Below are positions 7,024 through 14,397 of a stretch of 31,504 bases of DNA, piece by piece (the first letter of the stretch is position 1; the number at the start of each line of letters is the position of its first letter). A program made the position numbers and the translations under genes. Where the stretch lies: the NCBI GenBank assembly GCA_000405685.1, contig ASPF01000026.1, forward strand, positions 4,971-36,474. Direction: 5' to 3'. This DNA comes from Candidatus Geocrenenecus sp. JGI 0000106-J15. Its GTDB lineage: Archaea; Thermoproteota; Nitrososphaeria_A; Caldarchaeales; Wolframiiraptoraceae. The notes under the pieces are model-generated. The model made no database searches, had not been told where the DNA came from, and saw nothing but the letters and a program-made list of their open reading frames with translations.

Positions 7024-8275
7024 CATTATCTTCTTGGCTTTCTCAGCTTTAAGGGATAGGAAGCTTAGAACGATACTCACTATACTTGGTATGGTTGTCG
7101 GTCCAGCAGCATATGTAGCAGTAATAGCCTCTACAGAGGGCATCAGTGAATCTATAGTCGATAGCTTGAAGAATCTTGGAGCAGAAAAGATCTTCGTATG
7201 GAGGAGCACTAGAAGCAGTCTAGATATAACTGATAAGATGGTTGAAGACATCTCTAGAATCCAAGGTGTAAAGTACGCTATACCATTCTACGCTATGAGT
7301 GCAGGGCAGGCTAAGGCTAAAGGCATGACGGTTGAACTAAACCCTGCAGATACATACTCCGTCCTCGCAGTAGATTTTAGAGAGATTGATAAAATATTTC
7401 CAGGTGTAAAGTTAAAGGATGGGGTAATGCCTTCAAGGGGAGATAATGTTGCCTTAATAGGGTCGAAGGTCTCTGAGCCTGATAGTAAAGAACTACCCAG
7501 GATATACCTTGGGGATGCTGTAACAATTATCCGTCCAAACCCTACTAGTGAAGCGAAATCTCACTCATTAATCGTTCAAGGTATCCTCGACTATTATGGT
7601 CAATCATTCTTCTACAATCCCGACCTATTAATATTTGTATCGAGAGAGGTGGGGAAGAAGCTCGTTGGAGGTAGAAGCTATACAGGAATATTCGTCGTAG
7701 CTGAAGATTCATCTTTGGTAGATTATCTTGAAAATAAGCTGAGAGAAAAATATGGTGGAGATTTGATAGTTATCTCAACTAAAGCTGTTCTTCAGACAGT
7801 CCAGGTGATAACTGGGATGCTTACAATGTACTTAGCATCTATGGCTTCTATGTCATTGATCGTTGCCTTCCTTGCGATAATGGCCACTATGTTTACAGCT
7901 GTAACCGAAAGAATAAGAGAGATAGGTTTACTGAAAGCACTTGGATTTAAGACTAGAGCTGTCCTACTAACGTTCCTGACAGAAGCAGCATTAATAGGCT
8001 TAATAGGAGGAGTCATAGGGGTAGTCGTAGGTGCAGTTGGAGCATACATCCTAGCACAACCATCTCCTACTGAGCAAAGCGCAGCAGAAGGAATATCTGA
8101 TTTTAGAGGTCATATGGGCTTCTCCGCAATAAACATAGCATATACTCCTAAGATAAACCTTGAGCTTGTGCTTACAGCCATAGGTATAGCTTTCATAGTA
8201 GGGGTGCTCGCAGGCATAATACCTGCATGGAGAGCTGCAAAATATACCCCAGTAGAAGCGCTAAGGAGAGAATAA
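7010..8275 (+). CDS. FtsX/MacB-like ABC permease
   Basis: A 421-residue permease with the MacB/FtsX layout: one helix near the N-terminus (about 21-41), a large extracytoplasmic domain (about 45-255), then three helices (about 262-292, 310-345 and 385-408) ending in the family-typical IPAWRAAKYTPVEALRRE. It starts at TTG inside the end of the upstream gene (14-base overlap), with an AGGAGG-type site just before it. With the ATPase and the anchored extracellular protein it forms a complete mechanotransmission-type ABC assembly; the substrate cannot be told from sequence. Confidence 0.9.
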   Translation: MRFLDIIFLAFSALRDRKLRTILTILGMVVGPAAYVAVIASTEGISESIVDSLKNLGAEKIFVWRSTRSSLDITDKMVEDISRIQGVKYAIPFYAMSAGQAKAKGMTVELNPADTYSVLAVDFREIDKIFPGVKLKDGVMPSRGDNVALIGSKVSEPDSKELPRIYLGDAVTIIRPNPTSEAKSHSLIVQGILDYYGQSFFYNPDLLIFVSREVGKKLVGGRSYTGIFVVAEDSSLVDYLENKLREKYGGDLIVISTKAVLQTVQVITGMLTMYLASMASMSLIVAFLAIMATMFTAVTERIREIGLLKALGFKTRAVLLTFLTEAALIGLIGGVIGVVVGAVGAYILAQPSPTEQSAAEGISDFRGHMGFSAINIAYTPKINLELVLTAIGIAFIVGVLAGIIPAWRAAKYTPVEALRRE

Positions 8276-8457
8276 TCATTCACAGAATGAAACCATATGG
8301 TAGTATAAGATATTTTATAAGATGAGCCCCTGTCTTAATCTTATTTAAGTTAGATACAGTCGCATCCATCACACATATGACTAAGTTCAATCTTCATAAA
8401 CATGTCAATCATCTTTACTTAAATGCTGCATAATGAATTAAATAGTTGGGGAGAGTG

Positions 8458-9207
8458 TTGATAATCATATTTCTTGGAACGGCAGGATGTGGGAAGACTA
8501 GTTTAACCTATACTTTCGGTGAATGGTTAAAAAAAGAATTAAATGTAAAGGTTTCATACGTGAATATGGATCCAGGAGTTTACAGTACTCCATATCCTCC
8601 ATCGTATGATGTAAGAGAGATAGTGACTGTTGAGAAACTGATGCTGGATGGTTTAGGACCTAATGGAGGAATGATCAGGGCAGCTGAAATAATTGAGGAA
8701 AATATACCTATAGTATCTAGAAGGATAAGTTCATTAAACTCTGAATTCATATTAATAGATACACCTGGACAGATAGAGCTCTTCCTCTTTAGACCTATGG
8801 GTCCTAGATTGATAGAAGATATCGCAAAATATTCCTCAACAGTCTCAGTATATATTATCGACCCATCTCTTGCTTCAAGCTCTAGTGGATTTGCTATCTC
8901 TCTTACGCTCCCACTAATAACAAGATTAAGGTTGAAAATACCAACAGTATCTGTAATCAATAAATCTGATATATCTGAAATATCTAAAATAGAGAAGTTC
9001 ATGGAGAATATATTAAACCTTGAAGAAGAGATAACTAGAGAAGAAGCAGGGCTGATTATAGATTTAGCATCAAGATACATCCAGTTATTAAATGAATTTT
9101 CCAAGACGATGAGGATAGTAAAGGTTTCTGCAAAAACAGGAGAAGGAATGAACGACCTCTACACGCTGATACATGAAGCATTATGTGAATGCGGTGACCT
9201 AATGTAA
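8458..9207 (+). CDS. GPN-loop GTPase
   Basis: A 249-residue GTPase of the GPN/XAB1 (ATP_bind_1) family. Walker A GTAGCGKT is at residues 7-14, followed by NMDPG (36-40). The family-defining GLGPNGG loop (GPN 67-69), DTPGQIELF (switch II) and NKSD (base recognition) are all present. GPN GTPases act as homodimers; eukaryotic members help assemble RNA polymerase II, and the archaeal role is unclear. Start choice: GGGGAG at 8448-8453 is four bases before TTG 8458, giving MIIIFLGTAG, the usual compact start; TTG 8446 and GTG 8455 are alternatives. The gene is isolated between the ABC operon and a convergent minus-strand operon. Confidence 0.9.
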   Translation: MIIIFLGTAGCGKTSLTYTFGEWLKKELNVKVSYVNMDPGVYSTPYPPSYDVREIVTVEKLMLDGLGPNGGMIRAAEIIEENIPIVSRRISSLNSEFILIDTPGQIELFLFRPMGPRLIEDIAKYSSTVSVYIIDPSLASSSSGFAISLTLPLITRLRLKIPTVSVINKSDISEISKIEKFMENILNLEEEITREEAGLIIDLASRYIQLLNEFSKTMRIVKVSAKTGEGMNDLYTLIHEALCECGDLM

Positions 9208-9249
9208 AAACCATTCTACAAATTTATATTCATATCCATGATACATTGA

Positions 9250-10058
9250 TTAATATGTGGACTTGTGGTCGGCTGGTCCGAAATGTCCCATACTTGTTTG
9301 AACTATTACCGTCTTCAATCCTCTTTCTTCAAGAATCTTTTTGACTTTCAACATTTCTACCGTGGCAGGTCTCTTCAGCCATCTTCTTCTAAAAGATGGG
9401 AAATAATCTAGGACAGTTACTTGGAGGCTTGAGTCTATTGAAGCTATCTTATCTCCTATTTCTTCTAGTTCTTTAAGCGTCATCCATTCTTTATTGTATG
9501 CTATGCCTGCTCCAACGTAGACTTCTCCATTATATTCATCTACGATATATTTCAAGATATTCCATGAGTTCTCAAGATATGTTTTTGCAATCCCATAATC
9601 TTCTAGTCTAGTTATCTTCATATATGTTTCTACTCTGAATGCTTTAGGTTCAACACCTATATTATTACATCCTGATTCAACGAGTTCATCAACATAATCT
9701 CTCGTTAAGATTGTTCCATTACTATCAAGATGAAGCCTCTTTCCAGGATTCAACCTCCTAAGTTCTTGAAAGAATTTCACTAGCCACCGTCTATTTAGAG
9801 TTGGCTCACCACCACTTACAGCTATTCCTCTAGTATTATATCTCCTACTACATGTTGTAACAATTCTAGCTGCCTCCTGCGGGGTAACTGGTTTAGTAGA
9901 ATTATCATAAGTTACTGTATAATTCTGGCATTGTGGGCATCTTAGATTACATCCAGCAGTCCATATTGCTGCTTCAACATATCCGTATCCAACCTCCCAC
10001 CACGGAGTCGCCTTCCCACCAACTCTATCTCACTTCCACACATCGGGCAAACCACCAT
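9250..10058 (-). pseudogene. Radical SAM protein with N-terminal zinc-ribbon motif, frameshifted
   Basis: The long frame (9250 to about 10029) encodes a radical SAM enzyme: CNLRCPQC (the CxxxCxxC motif binding 4Fe-4S and SAM), followed by SGGEPTLNRRW, LHLDSNGT and IGVEPK, all typical of PflA-like archaeal radical SAM proteins. This frame has no start: a TGA lies at 10032-10030. The natural start is ATG 10058, which abuts the TAG of the upstream gene and gives MVVCPMCGSEIELVG before joining GKATPWWEVGYGY only after a -1 shift around 10017. The gene is therefore broken by one missing base, or shifted, or mis-assembled. If intact it would be about 270 residues. Substrate unknown. Confidence 0.75.
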
Positions 10059-10247
10059 CTAGAACACCTCCAACATACTTCCACATCTATTACATCTTAT
10101 GGTAACAGAGAATATGTCTCCACGACAGCTCCCATCAACCTCTATCAGCTTATAGCTATCATAGTCCTCGGCATCTATTATTGTATGGCATACTGGGCAT
10201 TCAACCCTGCCATCCCTATACTCAACCCTGTAAGCCATAGCTATCAC
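10059..10247 (-). CDS. Small zinc-ribbon protein
   Basis: A 62-residue protein with two cysteine pairs, CPVC (near residue 18) and CNRC (near residue 53), forming one zinc ribbon. GTG 10247 directly follows the TAG of the upstream HTH gene, and its own TAG directly precedes the ATG of the radical SAM gene, so it is the middle of a tightly packed operon; ATG 10238 is an alternative start. It is the only one of the four operon genes with an undisturbed frame. No family name can be given; a nucleic-acid-binding or scaffold role is possible. Confidence 0.6.
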   Translation of the reverse strand: MIAMAYRVEYRDGRVECPVCHTIIDAEDYDSYKLIEVDGSCRGDIFSVTIRCNRCGSMLEVF

Positions 10248-10519
10248 CTACTGGCCGGTGTTCTTCAACTGTTTAACATACCTTGTCGCAGTCGAAGGCT
10301 TTATACCATGTCTTCCTACTAGAGCATACACATAGAAGTAGTTTGGCTCGTCAGGAAAACTCTCCAATAATTCTTCTTCCAACCACTTCCTAGCTCCCCC
10401 CTATAAATTATATCTTTTAACTCCCCCTTAATCCTCCAGTAAACTGGTCTAAGCCTCCTCTTAATATGGTAAATAATCATTTTCAACCTGTAACCTTTAT
10501 AACCCATACTCCCACTCAT
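10248..10519 (-). pseudogene. Helix-turn-helix protein, frameshifted at a G6 run
   Basis: The first frame from ATG 10519 reads a basic helical segment (YRLKMIIYHIKRRLRPVYWR) to about position 10402. The second frame continues ARKWLEEELLESFPDEPNYF, then YALVGRHGIKPSTATRYVKQ, a clear HTH-like stretch, ending at TAG 10248-10250. The two frames meet at a run of six G on the minus strand (plus-strand C at 10396-10401); one more G would join them into one protein of about 90 residues. The spacing to both neighbours is operon-like. It may be a true lesion, an assembly error at a homopolymer, or -1 slippage on GGGGGG. Confidence 0.5.
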
Positions 10520-10535
10520 TGTGGATAAGAACCTG

Positions 10536-11008
10536 CTACATAGATGAACATTCTAGGCCAGCTAATCGTAGTGGGTTACTGTTTCTTCTAGGCTTGCTCC
10601 TAAGCTTCATCCCGCATCTAGGACAATTCTGATAGTCTGTCAGGAATACCTCTCTACATGAAGAACAATACCTATAGCCTTTACTGTATCTCGGACTCTT
10701 CAATCCCGTTATGGGGTTGAAGAAGCCTAGCTCAAGAATGTAGTCATCTATCCTTCTCTGACCATACTCGAATATCTCTATGTATCCATCTTTCTAACCA
10801 TAAGCCATAGATCAGTACATCCATCCTCTGAACCATTGAATATTATAGATGTAATGTCTCTAGGTATATGCATCCTAACACATCCATCATGTAATAATGT
10901 TCCACTATATGTTATTCCCTTAAGATATAGTATGGCTCTACATGACCTATATAACCCCAAGCCCTCTCCCAATAGTTTATTGGTCTTCATCCTACCATTA
11001 CCAGCCAT
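10536..11008 (-). pseudogene. Zinc-ribbon protein, frameshifted
   Basis: From ATG 11008 the first frame reads a basic N-terminal region and then LYLKGITYSGTLLHDGCVRM and GSEDGCTDLWLMVRK. The second frame, joined by a -1 shift near 10795 (AGAAAG), continues DGYIEIFEYGQRRIDDYILE. It then has a zinc ribbon CSSC (YRYCSSCREVF) and CPRC (NCPRCGMKL), ending at TAG 10536-10538. The joined protein would be about 157 residues. It is the first gene of the minus-strand operon that ends with the radical SAM gene. The join reads smoothly, which argues that the two frames were one gene. Family not recognised. Confidence 0.5.
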
Positions 11009-11080
11009 AAGGCTTTATGTCTAAGAGCTTGGCCACAAACATACATATAATCTATAAGCAAGCATGAATTTAGAGAGGAG

Positions 11081-11506
11081 TTGGAGGAGGTAGCTAAGAG
11101 GGCTATGGAGTTTGCTGGATCATATGCTAGAGGTGCTCTGGCGATGTCTAAGACTGTTGCCAAGGTATACCAGTTCTGCTGGCCTCCAATAGTATATATT
11201 GGATGGATATTCGAAGATCCTAGGACGGCCAAGGAAGTAGCTAGATGTTTCAAGGCATTCTTTAGAGTGAGGAATGAGTGGAGAAGGATAGATGGTAGAG
11301 AGCTTCCAGCAGTATTCGTTGACTTCAAGGAGTGGATAGACTTCTACTGTATGAGGGGCCATCAACTACATCCACTAGGCACCATAGCATTGAGATACCT
11401 AAAAAGTACCAATATGGAGAAGGCTTTCAGACAGTTGGCTAGAGACCTAGCAGGGTTCTTCAAGGAGTGTGGTGGAGTGGTTGAGTGGGGTGCTAAGGAT
11501 GGCTAA
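11081..11506 (+). CDS. Hypothetical protein of element B, upstream of the IS110-like gene
   Basis: A 141-residue ORF beginning at TTG with AGAGGAG just before it. Its TAA lies inside the ATGGCTAA that starts the IS110-like gene, so the two would be translationally coupled. The product is soluble, with W, F and basic residues spread through it (RVRNEWRRIDGREL, HPLGTIALRYLK, DLAGFFKECGG). No family is recognised. The frame is open a few codons upstream (REELEEV), and the first codons resemble the fragment beginning at TTG 1664 in element A. It could be an accessory protein of the element or the 3' part of an older gene. Confidence 0.5.
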   Translation: MEEVAKRAMEFAGSYARGALAMSKTVAKVYQFCWPPIVYIGWIFEDPRTAKEVARCFKAFFRVRNEWRRIDGRELPAVFVDFKEWIDFYCMRGHQLHPLGTIALRYLKSTNMEKAFRQLARDLAGFFKECGGVVEWGAKDG

Positions 11507-12392
11507 GGCTGTCTATGTTGATACATCTCCAACCGCTATTAACGGTAAACGGAAAAAGAAACCTCATTATGTCTATGATGGTGAAGAAGTCTTCGAGGTA
11601 AATAGATTAACCAAGCTTAAAAATATTGATGAAGTATTTATTGATACTCTGTTTCCAGAGATTTATGAAGAAGTCTTAGAACTACTTAAGAGAAATATCG
11701 AGGTATATCTGCTGAAGAATACTAGGATGTTGAAGAAGCTTAGATTAGAGAATAATATGGAGAAGAGTGATGGGAATGATTCAATATTGCTTTCAAAGAT
11801 CTCAAAGGATTGTTTTAGACTTCTAACTATTCAGGAGATGGAGAAGAAGGTTAAGCTATGTCCACTAATTAATAAATATAAGCTTCTATCGAGGAGGATT
11901 AAGACTTTGAAGACATGGATTAATAGAGATGGATATGAATATAAACTGAAGGATGATGTAAGACTAATGGAGAAAGATAAAGAAGAGGTTGCGCAGAAGA
12001 TCATTGAAACGTTATCCAATGATGTTATCTACAAAGAGGTTTGTAGACTACTTGGATTCAGAGATAGTGTTGAGGTCGCTATCTTAACAATAGAGCTACC
12101 ATTACATCTACCATTAAATACTCTTAAGAAGATAGTAGGGTTGACACCAAACCGTAATGATGGAAGATTCAACCACGATCTCCGTGAGCATCTATCTCAA
12201 CTAGCTACAAGCATATATATGAATAGTAAACGATGGAAAGATAAATGGGAAGTTCCAAAAGAATTCAAAGAGGTTATTGATTCTCTACCATATAGGAAAG
12301 CAGTATATAAACTACAGTCAAGAATACTGAAAATGTTTAGGAAAGCATATTTTCTAGCAAACGATCAAGCCAATAACCTTACTGGCCGATGA
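11499..12392 (+). CDS. IS110-like (DEDD) transposase relative, element B
   Basis: A 297-residue paralogue of the protein at 2295, aligned over its whole length. ATG 11499 (MAKAVYVDTS) has GGGGTG upstream; GTG 11469 would add ten residues. The acidic residues fit the IS110 RuvC-like domain: D8 in VYVDTS, D49 in VFIDTLF, and D91/D94 in EKSDGNDS, matching the family K-T-D-x-x-D-A motif. Here both aspartates of that motif are present, unlike in element A. The C-terminal domain has IVGLTP (212-217), but the following segment (NRNDGRFNHDLREHL) is shorter than usual and lacks the expected serine-glycine. The stop codon lies in the stem of the RNA at 12382. Confidence 0.72.
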   Translation: MAKAVYVDTSPTAINGKRKKKPHYVYDGEEVFEVNRLTKLKNIDEVFIDTLFPEIYEEVLELLKRNIEVYLLKNTRMLKKLRLENNMEKSDGNDSILLSKISKDCFRLLTIQEMEKKVKLCPLINKYKLLSRRIKTLKTWINRDGYEYKLKDDVRLMEKDKEEVAQKIIETLSNDVIYKEVCRLLGFRDSVEVAILTIELPLHLPLNTLKKIVGLTPNRNDGRFNHDLREHLSQLATSIYMNSKRWKDKWEVPKEFKEVIDSLPYRKAVYKLQSRILKMFRKAYFLANDQANNLTGR

Positions 12393-12496
12393 GTGGTAAA
12401 AGCTGTGAGGCTGGTAGGGTCTGAACCTCATATCCAAAGATTGGTCAACTCTATGCCTCCCACCTAGCCGAGCGGCTACTATAGCTCATCGGCCAG
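12382..12496 (+). ncRNA. Structured RNA of element B with 14/14-nt internal loop (bridge/seekRNA-like)
   Basis: CTGGCCGATGA (12382-12392, ending in the stop codon) pairs perfectly with 12486-12496, plus G12393 with C12485. The next internal loop matches that of element A in length and sequence (ending GTAAAA; TACTATAGC at 12477-12485). Then GCTGT pairs with GCGGC (12472-12476), a tandem GA/GA, and GGCT-GGT-a-GGG (12409-12419) with CCC-ACC-t-AGCC (12459-12469). The large internal loop is again 14 nt per side: TCTGAACCTCATAT (12420-12433) and TCAACTCTATGCCT (12445-12458), capped by CCAA/TTGG. Relative to element A the outer stem shows paired changes (AATGA/TCATT to GATGA/TCATC), which supports a real RNA. 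Confidence 0.7.
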
Positions 12497-12575
12497 CCCC
12501 TCCTCCAAATTTATTTCTACTTTATAAAGGGTCTACTTCTTTCATTGTTTAAGATTTATTTCTATGAACTCATCT

Positions 12576-12740
12576 CTAAATTCTATGTCTTAGACAGATG
12601 GTTATAGATACTATTGTTATTAGTATTTTATATGTTGATGTATGCTTCTCATACCTTATTACAGTTCTCTTAAAGTTCTTAATCTATCTGAAGAATCTCT
12701 CTACGGTAGACCCCATCCTCCTATAGATAGGGACATCTTA
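12576..12740 (-). pseudogene. Dead transposase fragment (IS4/IS5-like C-terminus)
   Basis: On the minus strand the frame reads VPIYRRMGSTVERFFR, an in-frame TAG at 12684-12686, then IKNFKRTVIRYEK and TYKILITIVSITICLRHRI before another stop. RR-GS-VERFF followed by a lysine/arginine-rich LK-F-R-VIRYE helix is the usual C-terminal part of DDE transposases of the IS4/IS5 group, in which the E of VERFF is catalytic. Frames further upstream are full of stops. The fragment has no start and no visible ends, so it is an old remnant. Confidence 0.6.
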
Positions 12741-12909
12741 GATATTCTATCCTATACATCTTCATCCTAACATCTTTTAAGCTTCTTCTAAGTAGTCTTA
12801 TATGAGCTATACCTAGTAGGCATATACGTCTACCTATACCCTGTAACGAGAAAATACAGTATACCGTTTAAGACTATCTTAATCAGCCCTAGGCCTTTAA
12901 TAGTTTATT

Positions 12910-12926
12910 TAGAGATGAAATCTCTA
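12910..12926 (-). terminator. Hairpin just after the ferredoxin gene
   Basis: TAGAGAT (12910-12916) and ATCTCTA (12920-12926) form a perfect 7-bp stem around three bases, about a dozen bases past the stop of the minus-strand ferredoxin gene. No U-run follows on the minus strand, so termination is only a guess; it could instead protect the mRNA 3' end. Confidence 0.3.
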
Positions 12927-12937
12927 TCTTCATACTA

Positions 12938-13381
12938 TTATTGAGGTTCAGGACCATGAATTATCCTTAAAGGCTCCCTATCTTCTATGTTTAACTCTAT
13001 CTTCATACCATCTTCTACAGGTGTAATACATGTTCTCTCTAATCCTCCATTTACTATTACACTGCAAGCCCAACATCCACCTAGATTGCATGGAGTAGAT
13101 ATCTTTCCTGTACTTGGATGATGGAATACTACCCCAATGTTGATTAATGCTTCTTTGATGGTTGAAGGATAAGGTACAGAATATCTAATACCTTCTACCC
13201 AGACCTCAGCATACTCATTTTTTGTTTGTTCGATTTTCTTTATTCTTGCTTCGTAAGGGCATGCATAATAACATGATAAACATCCAATACATTGAGCTAA
13301 GCTTCTACAAATGTTTACTCGGATGCAGAATCCACAATCTCTACATTTATTCTCATCCACTTCTACAATTAGCTTATCCAT
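12938..13381 (-). CDS. Ferredoxin with two 4Fe-4S motifs and a C-terminal 2Fe-2S domain
   Basis: A 147-residue electron carrier combining two iron-sulfur modules. Cysteines 13, 16, 19 and 25, and cysteines 31, 34, 37 and 41 (CIGCLSCYYACP) are placed as in bacterial-type 2[4Fe-4S] ferredoxins, except for the long fourth spacing of the first set. Residues 60-140 look like a plant-type 2Fe-2S domain with cysteines 98, 103, 106 and 118 (PCNLGGCWAC). Archaeal proteins of this kind are often found near radical SAM genes; a broken radical SAM gene lies 3 kb away beyond element B, which may have separated them (inference). It follows the Mth938-like gene by 22 bases and is probably co-transcribed with it. 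Confidence 0.8.
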   Translation of the reverse strand: MDKLIVEVDENKCRDCGFCIRVNICRSLAQCIGCLSCYYACPYEARIKKIEQTKNEYAEVWVEGIRYSVPYPSTIKEALINIGVVFHHPSTGKISTPCNLGGCWACSVIVNGGLERTCITPVEDGMKIELNIEDREPLRIIHGPEPQ

Positions 13382-13403
13382 TTCTAGTTGTCTCCTATCT
13401 AGC

Positions 13404-13754
13404 TTAACATGTTAGATGGAATGCTCCACCTACTCTTACATTTTCATCTACCAGCTGATTATACTTTTCCCAGGCATGTCTAGAATCAGTTATGATTAGC
13501 TTGACGTTCCGTTTCTTTAATTCTTTGATTACTTCATCGGTAACATGCACTCTACTAAAATAACCTGTACCTATTACGAGATATTCTAAATCTATGTCTA
13601 ATACTTCTCTTAGGTCATCTAGATCTATTCTATGACCTTCTCTTCTCCACCAATTAGTTATCAACCTATCTGGAAGTATTATTAAATCCCTACTATAAGT
13701 TACACCATCTACAACTATGTAGCCGAATCCATAATCATCGATTTTTGGAGCCAT
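13404..13754 (-). CDS. Mth938-like (DUF498) domain protein
   Basis: A 116-residue single-domain protein of the Mth938/NDUFAF3 family. Family features: the opening IDDYGFGYIVVDG, the central LEYLVIGTGYFSRVHV and the late IITDSRHAWEKYNQLV. Relatives form a compact alpha/beta fold whose molecular role is unresolved; the eukaryotic relative NDUFAF3 assists complex I assembly. It is the first gene of a two-gene unit with the 4Fe-4S/2Fe-2S ferredoxin, which hints at a role in iron-sulfur or electron transfer chemistry, though that is inference from position only. Confidence 0.85.
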   Translation of the reverse strand: MAPKIDDYGFGYIVVDGVTYSRDLIILPDRLITNWWRREGHRIDLDDLREVLDIDLEYLVIGTGYFSRVHVTDEVIKELKKRNVKLIITDSRHAWEKYNQLVDENVRVGGAFHLTC

Positions 13755-13790
13755 TCTATAAGTTACTATAAAACTCGAAGATATATCTCT

Positions 13791-14264
13791 TTATAGTATT
13801 TTACATGCTTCATAAGCATCTCTTCTCCAGCCATAGTAATTCTTTCGTAATCTATTGATCTGGTATCCCCTCTTAAGGTATAGATTAAGAGCAGGAAAGT
13901 TTGTAACTTCAACCTGTAATATTATCTTTTCTACATTTCTTTTTAATGCTTCTATTTCAAAAGCTTCTAGAAGCATTGACCCTATACCTTTTCTTCTAAA
14001 ATCTTTCTTAACGTTAAGAGTATAGAGAGTACATATACCGCTACGGCATACTCCAGCGATAAAGCCTATGATCTGGTTCTCTTTTAAAGCTTTCAAGAAG
14101 ATCGAGCCTGGAGTAATTAAGAAGTAGCTAAAGATAGATTTTGGATAAGCTTCTTCTCCAAAACATTCTAGTTCAATCTTGTAGATCTCTTCTAAATCAT
14201 CTACAGTAACAGGTAGGATAACGATAGTTAATGTCTCCTTCTCATCATATATCTCCTGCATCAC
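13791..14264 (-). CDS. rimI: RimI-like N-acetyltransferase (GNAT)
   Basis: A 157-residue GNAT acetyltransferase. The acetyl-CoA-binding motif A is clear: LNVKKDFRRKGIGSMLLEAF (R-x-x-G-x-G). The flanking strands (GFIAGVCRSG; KIILQVEVTNFPALNLYLKR) and the end YGWRRDAYEACKIL are like archaeal RimI/Ard1 enzymes, which acetylate protein N-termini. The length is typical. ATG 14264 is followed directly by a second codon ATG. It lies 36 bases upstream of the Mth938 gene on the same strand and may be co-transcribed. The substrate range is inferred from the family. Confidence 0.85.
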   Translation of the reverse strand: MMQEIYDEKETLTIVILPVTVDDLEEIYKIELECFGEEAYPKSIFSYFLITPGSIFLKALKENQIIGFIAGVCRSGICTLYTLNVKKDFRRKGIGSMLLEAFEIEALKRNVEKIILQVEVTNFPALNLYLKRGYQINRLRKNYYGWRRDAYEACKIL

Positions 14265-14397
14265 AAGATAACCTCAACAAGACCACTTAAAGCATACTAT
14301 ATAACAGTATAATCACAACATACTACGTTAAGGCTTCGTGGATCTGGAGGAAATATTCTTGAACTAGTTTAGATTATTACTCTTAGGTGTTGTTTAG

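Larger units (their letters stand above)
11066..12508 (+). mobile_element. Element B: IS110-like unit (left end, small ORF, gene, 3' RNA)
   Basis: It is homologous to element A at both ends and in its main gene and RNA. The left segment at about 11066-11110 aligns with 1647-1690 of element A. TTGGAGGAGG (about 11081-11090) is the inverse of CCTCCTCCAA (12499-12508) just after the RNA stem. Between the ends are a 141-codon ORF, the IS110-like gene overlapping it by eight bases, and the structured RNA. Total length about 1.44 kb, usual for IS110-type elements. It lies between a disrupted operon and a dead transposase fragment, a likely accessory hotspot. The exact ends are inferred; purine-rich repeats like these can arise by chance. 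Confidence 0.5.
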
